Below are positions 26,239-35,050 of a stretch of 64,000 bases of DNA, piece by piece. The stretch covers positions 1 to 64,000 of the forward strand of contig CABUQW010000006.1 in NCBI GenBank assembly GCA_902493895.1. The letters are read 5' to 3'. Origin of the DNA: an uncultured Collinsella sp. GTDB lineage: Bacteria > Actinomycetota > Coriobacteriia > Coriobacteriales > Coriobacteriaceae. The notes below the pieces were generated by a model, which saw nothing but the letters and a program-made list of their open reading frames with translations, was not told the DNA's origin and did no database searches. A program made the position numbers and the translations under genes. Each line of letters begins with the position of its first letter. Position 1 is the stretch's first letter.

Positions 26239-26454
26239 ACGTGGCTCCAATCTGCCTCGGGAACTTACTGTATTGGCTATGTACCCATTGCCGTGCATTT
26301 AATCACGCGGATTCCCAAAGACCCGAATAACGATTGCTTGATACCACATACCGAAGTCTCGCACTTTTCCGTGGCAAAGTGCGCTATAGGAGCGCGACGG
26401 CTGCTTTGGTTTTGCACCTGAAAAATCTCTTTGACCTGCTGGTTTTATGGAAAC
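26239..26454. other. upstream region of hpf
   Basis: No ORF is supported. A hairpin GCACTTT/AAAGTGC is near 26361-26385. The promoter of hpf should lie here. Confidence 0.45.
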
Positions 26455-26490
26455 GAAAAAGCCGGGCTCCCCTGTTGGGAAAGCCCGGCA
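26455..26490 (-). terminator. terminator after the solute-binding lipoprotein gene
   Basis: GCCGGGCT pairs with AGCCCGGC around CCCCTGTTGGGA, followed on the minus strand by TTTTTCG. It lies 66 bases after the stop. Confidence 0.85.
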
Positions 26491-26555
26491 ATGCGTGTTG
26501 AAACCGTGAAGAGGCATCTCTCCCAGCGCATAGGAGACGCCGCCCCTAGCAATAA

Positions 26556-27548
26556 CTAGCTATTGAGCTTGTTAATGTCGTCGTCGGTGATAGTGCCCTC
26601 CTGGCTGGACGATTTATTCTCGGAGGTTGCACCCTCGCTGCTCGAATCGGAGGATGCGGACTCGTTGGATCCGGTGTCGGTCGACTGCACGTCAGTGCCC
26701 GAAACCGTCTTAGTGGTAAGGTCATAGGGCATCGTGCCATACCAGACAGAGTGGACAGCCTCGAGCGTGCCGTCGGCCGTAATACCGTCGAGGGCATCGC
26801 TCACGGCACGGCACAGCTCGTCGTTGGCGGCAGGGCCTGCAACGCCGAGCGTCGAGGGCGTCTCGAGAGCGCCAACGTAGGAGATCTGGCTCATCAGACG
26901 TGCGAGGTAACCGCCGGCCGTGGAATCGCAGATCACATAGTCGACCTCGCCGGACTCGAGCGCTTCAAAGCACTCATTAATGTTGGAGAAGGTCTTTTGG
27001 TTGGCCGTAACGCTCCGTTTGGCGAGCGCTTCCCGCGATGCCGAGGAAGCCTGAACGCCCAGGGTAGCGGTGTTAAGCGTTTCGGTGGAAACACTCAGCG
27101 ACTCACCGTCGCTCGTCTTTCCGAACACCGCCGCGGCGTCGTACAGGCAGGTGCCAAGCGTGCTGATATCACCATCCGTGGAATTGATGTCACCAATGAA
27201 AATGTCAGCCTTTTTGTCGCCAAGCGCGGAATTGGCAGATGGCGCATCGACGAAGGCAACCTTAAGGCCCATACGGCTTGCAAGGGCGCGGGCAGCGTCG
27301 ACCGCGTAGCCCGTGAGGTTACCATCGGAACCCTGCATGGCCTGCGGAGCATCGGAGGTATCGAGGGCAACCGTCAGGGTACCGGGAGTGACCAGGGCAT
27401 CGTCCGACACCGCCGGCGTGACGGTCTCGCGCTCGATCTGGTCAATCGTGGGTGTCGCGAACGTGGACAGTGGATTGAACGCGCATCCGCTCAAGCCCAA
27501 TACGGCAATGACCGCCGCGGTCCCAGCACCTAACCGAGCCGCGTGCAT
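26556..27548 (-). CDS. transporter substrate-binding lipoprotein (SBP family 3-like)
   Basis: 330 residues. Signal peptide with lipobox VLGLSGC (Cys about 22), then the bi-lobed pattern of amino-acid-type binding proteins: GTLTVALDTSDAPQAMQGSDGNLTGYAVDAARALASRMGLKVAFVDAP, KKADIFIGDINST, and ECFEALESGEVDYVICDSTAGGYLA. The C-terminal 60 residues are a Ser/Thr/Glu-rich disordered tail. ATG 27548 is chosen because GAGGGGC precedes it and the signal peptide begins there; ATG 27566 is also possible, and the frame is open to 27956. No permease or ATPase is next to it. Confidence 0.85.
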   Translation of the reverse strand: MHAARLGAGTAAVIAVLGLSGCAFNPLSTFATPTIDQIERETVTPAVSDDALVTPGTLTVALDTSDAPQAMQGSDGNLTGYAVDAARALASRMGLKVAFVDAPSANSALGDKKADIFIGDINSTDGDISTLGTCLYDAAAVFGKTSDGESLSVSTETLNTATLGVQASSASREALAKRSVTANQKTFSNINECFEALESGEVDYVICDSTAGGYLARLMSQISYVGALETPSTLGVAGPAANDELCRAVSDALDGITADGTLEAVHSVWYGTMPYDLTTKTVSGTDVQSTDTGSNESASSDSSSEGATSENKSSSQEGTITDDDINKLNS

Positions 27549-27998
27549 CAAGCTGCCCCTCACCATGTCCACTACCCTGCCTTCTGTGTCGTATACAATC
27601 CGTGCGTTGCGCGGAATAACGGGTTGTTCCCACCAGCTGACCTGGTATTTGACCCCACACTTGCGCACCGGGGTGTTTGCTCGGGAGGCCGTAGCCACCT
27701 TCACGACTGGCCCGCTCGCCCGCGAGGCGGTATTGCCCCAAAGAAAGTAGAACGGACGGTGCGGCTTACATCTAGGACGCGCCATGATCGCGCCGCGCGC
27801 ACGCGGTCGCTTACGTGGATCCCTTTGACCGCGTCTGTCTTGGACTAGGATGGACATTACGTCCGTCCGCAACCACAGCCTGGCAGGAACGTAGCGCATT
27901 ATAGCTAAGTTCAAGCTAAAGTTTAAGGTTAGGGACGCCATTCGCACCGTGAGCACAGATTTTGCAGGTCGGAACGGACCATTCGTGCCCCCATGAAG
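27549..27998. other. 450-base region upstream of the lipoprotein gene, unassigned
   Basis: The lipoprotein reading frame stays open upstream to 27956 and would add up to 136 residues, with other in-frame ATGs at 27566 and 27785, but the added sequence precedes a clear signal peptide and so is unlikely to be part of the protein. It may be a long 5' leader or hold a small RNA; I could not match it to a known RNA. Confidence 0.4.
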
Positions 27999-28045
27999 CC
28001 CGGAGCTCCCCTACGGGGAGCTCCGGGGCACCCTTCTTAGGGTGC
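27999..28045. terminator. two adjacent strong hairpins
   Basis: CCCGGAGCTCCCC pairs with GGGGAGCTCCGGG (loop TAC), then GCACCC pairs with GGGTGC (loop TTCTTA). Neither is followed by a good T run on either strand. They abut the MITE-like element at 28048, which may have separated a terminator from its T tract. Confidence 0.5.
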
Positions 28046-28047
28046 AG

Positions 28048-28264
28048 TGGCCAAAAAGTTGTAAATATGAGTACTGTTACCAAATTAGTGGCAGGAATTT
28101 TTGGCTCTGCAAGCAGTTTTCACGCTCTATAACGTCAGATTGATGCCAGGATATTCTACATTTGTTTAATATTTTTCGAATTTACGCCATCTTCCAGTCC
28201 CAAAATCCCTGATTTTACTGTTACTGAATTTATAGCAGTACTCATATTTGCTATATTTTGGCCA
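28048..28264. mobile_element. MITE-like non-autonomous element, about 217 bp
   Basis: The ends are inverted repeats: TGGCCAAAA at 28048 and TTTTGGCCA ending at 28264, and the match continues through AAATATGAGTACTG on the left and its complement CAGTACTCATATTT on the right, about 32 bases each with few mismatches. A weaker second stretch of pairing (CAGGAATTTTTGG with CCAAAATCCCTG) lies further in. The element is AT-rich in a GC-rich setting and codes for nothing. No clear target duplication is seen. The family of its transposase is unknown. Confidence 0.7.
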
Positions 28265-28297
28265 GAGCATATATCAAACCCCTGCTTCAGAGCATTG

Positions 28298-29407
28298 TTA
28301 GGCGGGTTTAAGCCCAAAACACGCCCGCAGCGTGTTAAATAGCGCCTCTTGTTTCTTTCTGCGAGCGTCAACACGGTTGCGATATCGCTTACCCATGCGC
28401 TGGTGGATGCGCCATGCGAGCGCTTCCATCGCTTCCATGTCGCAGAGCATTTCGTTGTTGACCGTTGCGACCTCGATTCCCATAGTAATCAAGCCCGTGT
28501 TGCGTTTTTCATCATGGATACGTCCCCTCCGGGAGGAATGACCCAGCTCACCGTTGTATTCCAGATCAAACCGGGCTGCCTCCTGATATGCATCGCAAAC
28601 TGCATGCGGCATCCCCGAGATTGCCTGCGCGCGGTCATCGAACTCGATCTTGTAGTCGGTCTTAAAAGGACCGCAGGCAAATCCGCCATAGGGAAACGGA
28701 AGCGAAAACAGAGCGAGCATGATGCACTCCATGGGCGAGCGCAGGTTTTCTGACAGGTAGGGACACAGGCGCAGCAGCTGTTTGGCCACATTCCCCTTGC
28801 ATGCCGCAAGGTAATCTGCCAGGCGATCGGGCGTCAGCACCGGCTCGACTTCAAAGTAGCCCACGTCTGCCGGTTGGTCCTTGTCCTTTGCAAGTCTATT
28901 CGCAACAGGTGAGGTGTAGGGAGGCAGATACTTCCCGCGATCGCTCAGTGAAATCTTGGAACACAGTTCCTGGGCCAGGGCAAACGCCTGGATACAGCCG
29001 ACCTTGCGGGCGACGGCAACACAAAGGGCCTCGGGAGACAGGCTGTACACCCCCGGTTCCACCTCTAGAATCGAGCCAGCGGGCAACCCGGAGCATACGG
29101 ACCAGCTCACGCCAAGAATGCGGCGGCGCTGCGCTGCAGACCCTACCAGCAAGCACAAATCCTCTTGCACCTCGCCGCTTGCGGCCCCAATCCGCACCAA
29201 GTCGGGAAGATAGATGTCCTCGGTCGAGGGCGACGACGTGCGCAGCACACGGCGCTCTTCATCGGGATCGAGGTCCTTCCAGCTTATGTAACCCATCTGC
29301 CGGCGCTCGGCGCGCATCATGCGTAGCGCCGAGGCGCCTGTTAGGATTACGGAAGCCGCTAGCTGTTCGTCTGTCGGCTCGTTGCGCCGCTCAATCTTCA
29401 CTGCCAC
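28298..29407 (-). CDS. protein of unknown function, possible AbiEi/Vsr-like (DUF559-type) fold
   Basis: About 369 residues, cytosolic. The N-terminal part has YLPDLVRIGAASGE. The C-terminal part has the pattern of short Vsr/DUF559-type proteins: SPMECIMLALFSLPFPYGG, then FDLEYNGELGHSSRRGRIHDEKRNTGLITMGIEVATV, where an acidic D/E.E pair and a later D-R could form an endonuclease-like site. This is a weak, pattern-level match. It starts at GTG 29407 or 29401, just after the comF stop, with GGGGTGG as ribosome site, so it is in an operon with comF. Longer frames to 29995 are shadows of comF. Confidence 0.6.
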   Translation of the reverse strand: MAVKIERRNEPTDEQLAASVILTGASALRMMRAERRQMGYISWKDLDPDEERRVLRTSSPSTEDIYLPDLVRIGAASGEVQEDLCLLVGSAAQRRRILGVSWSVCSGLPAGSILEVEPGVYSLSPEALCVAVARKVGCIQAFALAQELCSKISLSDRGKYLPPYTSPVANRLAKDKDQPADVGYFEVEPVLTPDRLADYLAACKGNVAKQLLRLCPYLSENLRSPMECIMLALFSLPFPYGGFACGPFKTDYKIEFDDRAQAISGMPHAVCDAYQEAARFDLEYNGELGHSSRRGRIHDEKRNTGLITMGIEVATVNNEMLCDMEAMEALAWRIHQRMGKRYRNRVDARRKKQEALFNTLRACFGLKPA

Positions 29408-29417
29408 AAAACCACCC

Positions 29418-30224
29418 CTACCAAACGCGTGCGATAGCGAGGCCATCGACTGCTGCGGCGCCGGCGCGCTTGAGTTCCGCCGAAGCCGCGGCCATCGTCG
29501 CGCCCGTGGTAATGACATCATCGATGAGCAGCAGACGGCAACCGCGCACATCCTCGATCGTCTCGTACATGCCCCGGGCATGTTCCCGGCGCTCATCGCG
29601 ACCGAGCTCGCGCTGGTCACCATGACCGTATTTGACCAGGGCGTCCAGCAACGGCACACCCGAAAGATCGCAAAACGAGCGCGCGATTGCTTCCATATGA
29701 TCGAATCCACGCCGCCGAAACGCCGCCGCAGTCGCGGGCACAAATACCACCGCGTCGGCGCCGGACAGCACGCCGCCGTAACGATCGGGGGCTGCCGCCT
29801 GGGCATGCAAGGCGGTGTCGTAGAGTAGCTCCGCCAGATACGGTGCCAGACGGCGCTCGCCCGCATCCTTGTACGCCTTGATGATGCGCGGCAGCGGATG
29901 CGCATAGACGGCGCACGCCAGGCAGCGGTCGAGCGCCTCCGCCATTGCCGAGGACGTGCCCTCGACCGAACACTCAGTGCATAGCAAATCCCCAAACGGG
30001 GCGCCGCATCGGGTACAGCTATGGCACGGATCGATGAGCGCGAGCGATGCCAGACAATCCTGGCAGATCAGCGCACCGGAACGCTCGCAGCCGGCGCATC
30101 GCGTGGGCGACAACGCCTCAAGTGCCTCGTACGTCGCGCGCTCGGCAAGCGGTAGCAATTCATCCGCAAACGGTAGGACGCCTGCACCCTGCAAGCGAGT
30201 CAATACGTTCAGATGTCTCTTCAT
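29418..30224 (-). CDS. comF: ComF-family phosphoribosyltransferase-like protein
   Basis: 268 residues. An N-terminal zinc ribbon (CAGCERSGALICQDC, then CHSCTRCGAPFGDLLCTEC) is followed by a phosphoribosyltransferase domain with the PRPP-binding loop LLLIDDVITTGATM near the end. ComF works in DNA uptake in naturally competent bacteria and is also kept in others. The ribosome binding site GGGAGGG lies inside a hairpin immediately upstream. No other competence gene is visible in the window. Confidence 0.9.
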   Translation of the reverse strand: MKRHLNVLTRLQGAGVLPFADELLPLAERATYEALEALSPTRCAGCERSGALICQDCLASLALIDPCHSCTRCGAPFGDLLCTECSVEGTSSAMAEALDRCLACAVYAHPLPRIIKAYKDAGERRLAPYLAELLYDTALHAQAAAPDRYGGVLSGADAVVFVPATAAAFRRRGFDHMEAIARSFCDLSGVPLLDALVKYGHGDQRELGRDERREHARGMYETIEDVRGCRLLLIDDVITTGATMAAASAELKRAGAAAVDGLAIARVW

Positions 30225-30227
30225 GAC

Positions 30228-30263
30228 ACAACCCTCCCTACGCGAAGGCGAAGGGAGGGTTGT
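30228..30263 (-). promoter_or_regulatory. hairpin covering the comF ribosome binding site
   Basis: ACAACCCTCCCT pairs perfectly with AGGGAGGGTTGT around a 12-base loop, ending 3 bases before the comF ATG. In comF mRNA the arm next to the start contains the Shine-Dalgarno GGGAGGG, so the folded form would block translation. There is no T run, so a terminator is less likely. Confidence 0.6.
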
Positions 30264-30343
30264 CGGTGTAGAGCCATGTTACCCAGAGGCGCTGGGGACA
30301 GGCAGGTTAAATCCGTTTACGGGCGCTATTCGCCGGCAGGCGG

Positions 30344-32026
30344 TTACGGTGCAGACGGGGCGTGGGTCGAGCCCTCGCCACTATCCTGGCGCGGCTTGCG
30401 GGAACGGCGACGGCGACGGCGCTTTTGACCCTGGTCGGCCGAGCCCTCGCCACCGCGATCCTCGCGCGGCTCACGCTCGTCGCGAGCGGCGCCACGTGAA
30501 GCCTTGGCAGCCGCTCCCCCGCCATCTCCGGGGCGACGGCGCGTGACCTTGACCTCGCCATCCGAGACCTGATCGGCCACGGAGGGCACAGAGGGCTTTT
30601 GCTGCGTGCCCGAGGAATGGCGACGACGCGGACGCGGGGTGCGCTCGTCATCGTTGCGCTGCTTGCCACCCTTGTCGGCAGGCGTATCGGAACCCGAACC
30701 ACCCTTGGGGGCGGCACTGGCTTCGCGAGCGGCTGCGGCGCGGAAGGCGTCCTCGCGCTCCTCGCTCGACAAATGGCGGCGGCGACGGCGCGTGGGATTC
30801 ATGCCACCGCCGCGATTCTGCTGCTGGGGTTGCTGAACCTCGCGCTCGCGAGAGGCGTTCTTGCCCGCGGCTGCAGCCTCGGTAGCATCGCCCGAGCCCG
30901 CGCGCTTGCGGCGGCGACGTCCACCGGCAGCCTCCTCGGCCTCGGGTGCCTCGGCCTTGCCGCGACCCTTACCGCGGCCGCGACCCTCGCCTTGGCTCTG
31001 ACCGGCACGGGTATCGGCGTCCGCATCGCGGCGACGGCGCTTGGGCATCGTCGTCCCCGCCAGACGGTCGGCGCTCGACAGGCCATCGCCCACGTCGACG
31101 CCGTTCTCGCGGTCGAGCTCCATAAGCGCCAAGCGCATCTCGGGCGACTCGATACGCTCGAGCACATCGCGCGTCACGCAGTCGGGACGGCAGTTGCAGC
31201 CCTGCTCGGCGGCCTTCTTTTTGCAGCCCTCCGAGCACGTCATATCGGCCAGGTTGACCTTAAAGACTTTGCCGTTCTCCAGGCGCAGCACCAGCTGCTC
31301 ACGCGGCGTGTCATATTCCTGAATACGCGCCTTGCCAAGCGGCGTATCGATGAGCGTCTTCTTTTTAGGCGCACGGCTCTTAAAGTCCTTGTACGCCTCG
31401 AACTCATAGCGCAGGCAGCACATCAGGCGACCGCAGACGCCGCTAATCTTGGACGAGTTGAGCGGCAGGTCCTGCTCTTTTGCCATACGGATCGAAACCG
31501 GCTCAAACTGTCCGCCAAAGCGCGTGCAACAGAGCTCCTGGCCGCACTGGGCATAGCCGCCCACCAGGCGGGTCTCGTCGCGCACACCGATCTGGCGCAT
31601 GTCGACGCGAATGTGCAGCGTCGAGGAGAGGTCCTTGACGAGCTGGCGGAAATCAACGCGCTCCTCGGCCGCAAAGTAGAACACGGCCTTCTCGCCGCCA
31701 AACAGGTACTCGACGCCCACCGGCTTCATCTCGAGGTCGAGCTCCTTGACCAGGCGGCGGAAATCAACCATGGCCTCGTCGCCCTGAATGGCCAGGTCGT
31801 CGGCAAGCTGCAGGTCGATGTCGCTCGCTACGCGCAGCACGGGCTTGAGCGGCTGGCCGATTTCGTCGAGCGGCACCTCGAAGGGATCGGCCGTGACCAG
31901 GCCGATCTCGGTTCCGCGCTCGGTAGAACAAATGGCATAATCAGCCTCGAGGATATCCAGATCCTGTGGGTCGAACCACAGGTCGCGCGAGGCGTAGGTA
32001 AACTTAACGGGTACGACTAACGGCAT
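30344..32026 (-). CDS. ricT: PSP1-domain protein, RicT (YaaT)-like, with long charged C-terminal extension
   Basis: 560 residues. Residues 1 to about 290 are the PSP1/RicT core: EADYAICSTERGTEIGLV, FYFAAEERVDFRQLVKDL, MRQIGVRDETRLVGGYAQCGQELCC, and the cysteines of SGVCGRLMCCLRYE and CSEGCKKKAAEQGCNC, which in Bacillus hold Fe-S clusters of the Y-complex that guides RNase Y. The remaining ~270 residues are low-complexity, rich in Arg, Gly, Ala and Glu (many RRRR clusters), likely RNA-binding and disordered. It overlaps holB and is in the tmk-holB-ricT operon, as in Bacillus. Confidence 0.9.
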   Translation of the reverse strand: MPLVVPVKFTYASRDLWFDPQDLDILEADYAICSTERGTEIGLVTADPFEVPLDEIGQPLKPVLRVASDIDLQLADDLAIQGDEAMVDFRRLVKELDLEMKPVGVEYLFGGEKAVFYFAAEERVDFRQLVKDLSSTLHIRVDMRQIGVRDETRLVGGYAQCGQELCCTRFGGQFEPVSIRMAKEQDLPLNSSKISGVCGRLMCCLRYEFEAYKDFKSRAPKKKTLIDTPLGKARIQEYDTPREQLVLRLENGKVFKVNLADMTCSEGCKKKAAEQGCNCRPDCVTRDVLERIESPEMRLALMELDRENGVDVGDGLSSADRLAGTTMPKRRRRDADADTRAGQSQGEGRGRGKGRGKAEAPEAEEAAGGRRRRKRAGSGDATEAAAAGKNASREREVQQPQQQNRGGGMNPTRRRRRHLSSEEREDAFRAAAAREASAAPKGGSGSDTPADKGGKQRNDDERTPRPRRRHSSGTQQKPSVPSVADQVSDGEVKVTRRRPGDGGGAAAKASRGAARDEREPREDRGGEGSADQGQKRRRRRRSRKPRQDSGEGSTHAPSAP

Positions 32027-33144
32027 TTCAGTGCCTTCCTGATATCGAACAGCATGACCTCGATGGCCAGCTGGGGAGTAACGTTTCTGGCGATGTTGCG
32101 CTCAGCGGTGGCAACCGCCTCGAGCGCCTGGGTGGCACCCGCAACATTCGTCGCCGCGGCAAGCCGCCCGATCGTGTCGCGCACGTCCTCGTTCACAACG
32201 TCTGCCGCCTCATCCTGAAGCGTCAGCAGCACGTCACGCATGAGCGTCCGCGCGCTCGCCAGCGCTTCCATGATACCCGAACGCTCGCGCGCGTTGAGTT
32301 CGCGCTTGTTGCGGTCCTCAAGCTGCTTCAATGCTCCACGCGACAGGTAGTCGGCATTTTGCTCGAGCACCTTTTCCTGCGTGGACTTGACCTCGGCGAG
32401 CGGCGCCTTGACGGCGACGATGAGCGACTTGGCGCGACTGAGCACATCGGCCTCGTCGGCGGCGATGAGCGAGTCGATGGCACGGACCATCTGGCGACGG
32501 GCGTCCTGGCGCTCGGCGCTCTTGAGGAACTCGATACCACGCGTAGGGCTTCCCGCCACGGCGACGGCCATGCGACAACGCGCGATATCCTGGCCCGTCG
32601 CGCGGCTCACGGCCTGCGCGGCCACAGTGGGCGACACCAGCCGAAACGGCACGCACTGGCAGCGGCTCACAATGGTGGGCAGCATCACGTCGGCCGAGGT
32701 ACCCAACAGGATGAACATGACGCCCTCGGGCGGCTCCTCGAGCGTTTTGAGCAGCGCGTTGGCGGTGTTGGCGCGCAGCTGCTCGGCACGGTCGATGATG
32801 TAGACCTTTGCCTTGGCGCGGATGGGCGCCAGGGGCACGTCGTCGAGCAGCTCGCGGGTCTGCGCGATGAGGTAGCCCGTAGCGCTTTCGGGCGTGTAAT
32901 AGTGCACGTCGGGATGCGTATGGCGGGCGACGCGCACGCAGCTGTCGCACGAGCCACAGCCGTCCCGCTCGCACAGGAATGCCTGGGCAAGCGCCCATGC
33001 GGCGTCAAGCTTACCGGCGCCGGGCGCGCCCAAGAACAGGTAGGCGTGCGATGCGCGGCCGCTTGCGATGGCGTTGGTCAAAAAGTCGCGCACGCGCTGT
33101 TGGGTGTCGAGCTTGGCCAGCAGGCTTGTCTGCGCGGGGGCCAT
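32017..33144 (-). CDS. holB: DNA polymerase III subunit delta prime
   Basis: 375 residues, a clamp-loader subunit. AAA+ core: SHAYLFLGAPGAGK (Walker A-like at 39-45, followed by Leu instead of Thr/Ser), the zinc-binding cysteines CERDGCGSCDSC (58-69), YIIDRAEQLRANTANALLKTLEEPP and the sensor region LLGTSADVMLPTIVSRCQ. ATG 33144 is one base after the tmk stop and has GGAGG upstream; the frame is open to 33183. It overlaps the start of ricT. Confidence 0.93.
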   Translation of the reverse strand: MAPAQTSLLAKLDTQQRVRDFLTNAIASGRASHAYLFLGAPGAGKLDAAWALAQAFLCERDGCGSCDSCVRVARHTHPDVHYYTPESATGYLIAQTRELLDDVPLAPIRAKAKVYIIDRAEQLRANTANALLKTLEEPPEGVMFILLGTSADVMLPTIVSRCQCVPFRLVSPTVAAQAVSRATGQDIARCRMAVAVAGSPTRGIEFLKSAERQDARRQMVRAIDSLIAADEADVLSRAKSLIVAVKAPLAEVKSTQEKVLEQNADYLSRGALKQLEDRNKRELNARERSGIMEALASARTLMRDVLLTLQDEAADVVNEDVRDTIGRLAAATNVAGATQALEAVATAERNIARNVTPQLAIEVMLFDIRKALKCR

Positions 33145-33145
33145 G

Positions 33146-33829
33146 TTACTCAGCCTCCTGGGCAAGCGCGGCGGCGACGGCATCTTGGGGAATGTCGAGA
33201 CCGTACGCGCGAACCAGCTCGACCGTTTGCGTGAAGACGTCTGCGATCGACGCAGTGGCGTCGATGAGCTTTACGCGGTCTGGCTCCTCGGCAGCAATTG
33301 CGCAAAATCCCTGGTAGACACGCTCCTGGAAGGCCATGCCCTTGGCCTCCATGCGGTCTGCCGCACCACGGGCGGCCATGCGCAGCGCCGCCTGCTCGGG
33401 CGTGATGTGATAGACGAGCGTGAGCGCCGGATGCGTACCGGCGACAGCCAGGTTGTTGGCATCGCGCACCATCTGACGGTCGAGGCCATCGGCAAACGCC
33501 TGGTAGCAGGTCGTGGAATCGTAGAAACGGTCGCACAGGACCACCTTGCCGGCAGCGAGGGCAGGCGCGATGACTTCGTGCACCAGCTGGGCACGCGCGG
33601 CCTCGTAGAGCAGCAGCTCGCAGGTGTCGCCCATCGCCGTATTGGCGGGGTCGAGCAGCAGGGCGCGAATCTTTTCGCTGATGGCGGTACCGCCCGGCTC
33701 GCGCAGGCTCACAACCTGGTAGCCAGCGAGTTCAAGAGCGCGGGCAAGCAGGCGCGCCTGCGTGGACTTGCCGGCACCGTCGACGCCCTCGAGCGTGATA
33801 AAGCTATGTTGAGCGGGCTCAAAAGCCAT
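33146..33829 (-). CDS. tmk: thymidylate kinase
   Basis: 227 residues. Phosphorylates dTMP to dTDP. P-loop FITLEGVDGAGKSTQ (11-25), the VSLREPGGT and VLCDRFYDSTTCYQ motifs, and the LID region near RMEAKGMAFQERVYQGF. Genetic order tmk-holB-ricT is the classical arrangement. Confidence 0.95.
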   Translation of the reverse strand: MAFEPAQHSFITLEGVDGAGKSTQARLLARALELAGYQVVSLREPGGTAISEKIRALLLDPANTAMGDTCELLLYEAARAQLVHEVIAPALAAGKVVLCDRFYDSTTCYQAFADGLDRQMVRDANNLAVAGTHPALTLVYHITPEQAALRMAARGAADRMEAKGMAFQERVYQGFCAIAAEEPDRVKLIDATASIADVFTQTVELVRAYGLDIPQDAVAAALAQEAE

Positions 33830-33937
33830 GGGCGCAGCCCCTTCCTACAAGGCGCGTAAATGCAGATATATCAACCAAGCCATGATACCCCAGTGCTCGG
33901 TGCGTCCCAAATCCCACCTAGCCAATGGCTACTCAGG

Positions 33938-33993
33938 CGGCAGTTAGGGACGTTCCTAAACTGCCGGCCGAAAAGGAACGTCCCCAACTGCCG
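33938..33993. repeat. palindromic repeat, left copy
   Basis: GGCAGTTAGGGACGTTCCT (33939-33957) is inverted at 33974-33992 with one mismatch, around a 16-base spacer that contains a further AACTGCCGG. A near-identical copy lies at 35051-35108, on the other side of the zinc-ribbon gene. It resembles REP/BIME palindromes. Confidence 0.8.
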
Positions 33994-34054
33994 GCTTTTT
34001 GGGGTGCTGGGTATAATCGTCGTATTGCATTGAAATGTGGCGAAAGGAGTGGCA

Positions 34055-35032
34055 ATGTCTCGGTATTGCGCCTCGTGCGGCAAGCTTCTTGCAGATAATG
34101 CCAAGTTCTGCACCTCGTGCGGTGCACCCGTTGAGCAAACAACCGCGAGCGATAGCCGGCCCGCTTTTGAGCAGACCGGTTCCCTCGATACGCCGCAAAC
34201 CAAGGCGGACGACCCCCTCGCCTATCGCCCCGACCCCGCCGCAAGCCCCGCGGCCGTCGAGACCACGCAGCGCATGCCCGTCTCGAGCGGCTCGCCCCAA
34301 CAACAGCCGGCTCCCGTATACGCGCCCGCTTCGCCACAGACCCCCGCTCCAAAAAAGAGCGGCACCGGGCCGCTTATCGCCGTTATCGTTGTGTTGGTGG
34401 CGATCATCATCGCCCTGGTCATCTTCTTTGCAATCAGACCGTTCGACAACGCCGCCACGCAGACGACTGCCGAGGTAGCTAAGCTGCACCATGACGTCGA
34501 CGACGATGACCTAAAGCCTCTCGGCGATCCCAACAGCCTGTACGACGATGATGACGACGAGGATGGCGGCGAAGCAACGCTCTCCGAGCAGAACCTCTAC
34601 CGCCGACTGAGCGAATACTACGACTTGCTCGAAGACCTCGACAACTACGTCCGTGGCTGCGCGCAGAACTTCAACGGCAGCTATCTGGAAGAGGATCGAA
34701 CCACCCGTCAAAATCTCGCCGACGTCGCCGAGCGCACGGAGGACACCATCGAGCAGTATTACGACATCGTCGAGGACCTAGACGTTCCGACGAGCTCCAA
34801 GAACTACAGCTCCTGGAAGGACATCATCGCCCTGTACGACGACCTGGATCACCGCATTGACGCAATCTGTGATGCCTGGGAGATCAGCCTGAAATACGAC
34901 AAGCCTGCGGACCACAAGAATGAGATTGTGGCGCCGCTGTCGCGCGACAACGTGGCGGGCACCAATGACAATAAGTATCGCCTAGACTTTGAGGAGCGCT
35001 ATCCCGGCGCCAAACCCGTCGAAGTGAACTAG
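34055..35032 (+). CDS. zinc-ribbon membrane protein, function unknown
   Basis: 325 residues. An N-terminal zinc ribbon (YCASCGKLLADNAKFCTSCG), a Pro/Gln-rich linker of about 70 residues, a transmembrane helix (PLIAVIVVLVAIIIALVIFFAI, about 105-126), then an acidic stretch (DDDDDEDGG) and a helical outer domain (LYRRLSEYYDLLEDLDNYVRGC...). ATG 34055 with AAGGAG upstream is preferred over GTG 34037. The zinc-ribbon-plus-helix layout is common in Gram-positive sensory or cell-surface proteins. It is flanked by two copies of one palindromic repeat. Confidence 0.8.
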   Translation: MSRYCASCGKLLADNAKFCTSCGAPVEQTTASDSRPAFEQTGSLDTPQTKADDPLAYRPDPAASPAAVETTQRMPVSSGSPQQQPAPVYAPASPQTPAPKKSGTGPLIAVIVVLVAIIIALVIFFAIRPFDNAATQTTAEVAKLHHDVDDDDLKPLGDPNSLYDDDDDEDGGEATLSEQNLYRRLSEYYDLLEDLDNYVRGCAQNFNGSYLEEDRTTRQNLADVAERTEDTIEQYYDIVEDLDVPTSSKNYSSWKDIIALYDDLDHRIDAICDAWEISLKYDKPADHKNEIVAPLSRDNVAGTNDNKYRLDFEERYPGAKPVEVN

Positions 35033-35050
35033 CGCTTTGTCGTTCCCGAG

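Noticed and set aside
27549..27956. rnpB, tmRNA or SRP RNA upstream of the lipoprotein
   Set aside because: I looked for their conserved sequence blocks on both strands and saw none.
29408..29995. 5' extension of the Vsr-like gene
   Set aside because: It overlaps comF in another frame; the comF frame has the PRPP and zinc motifs, so the true start is at 29407 or 29401.
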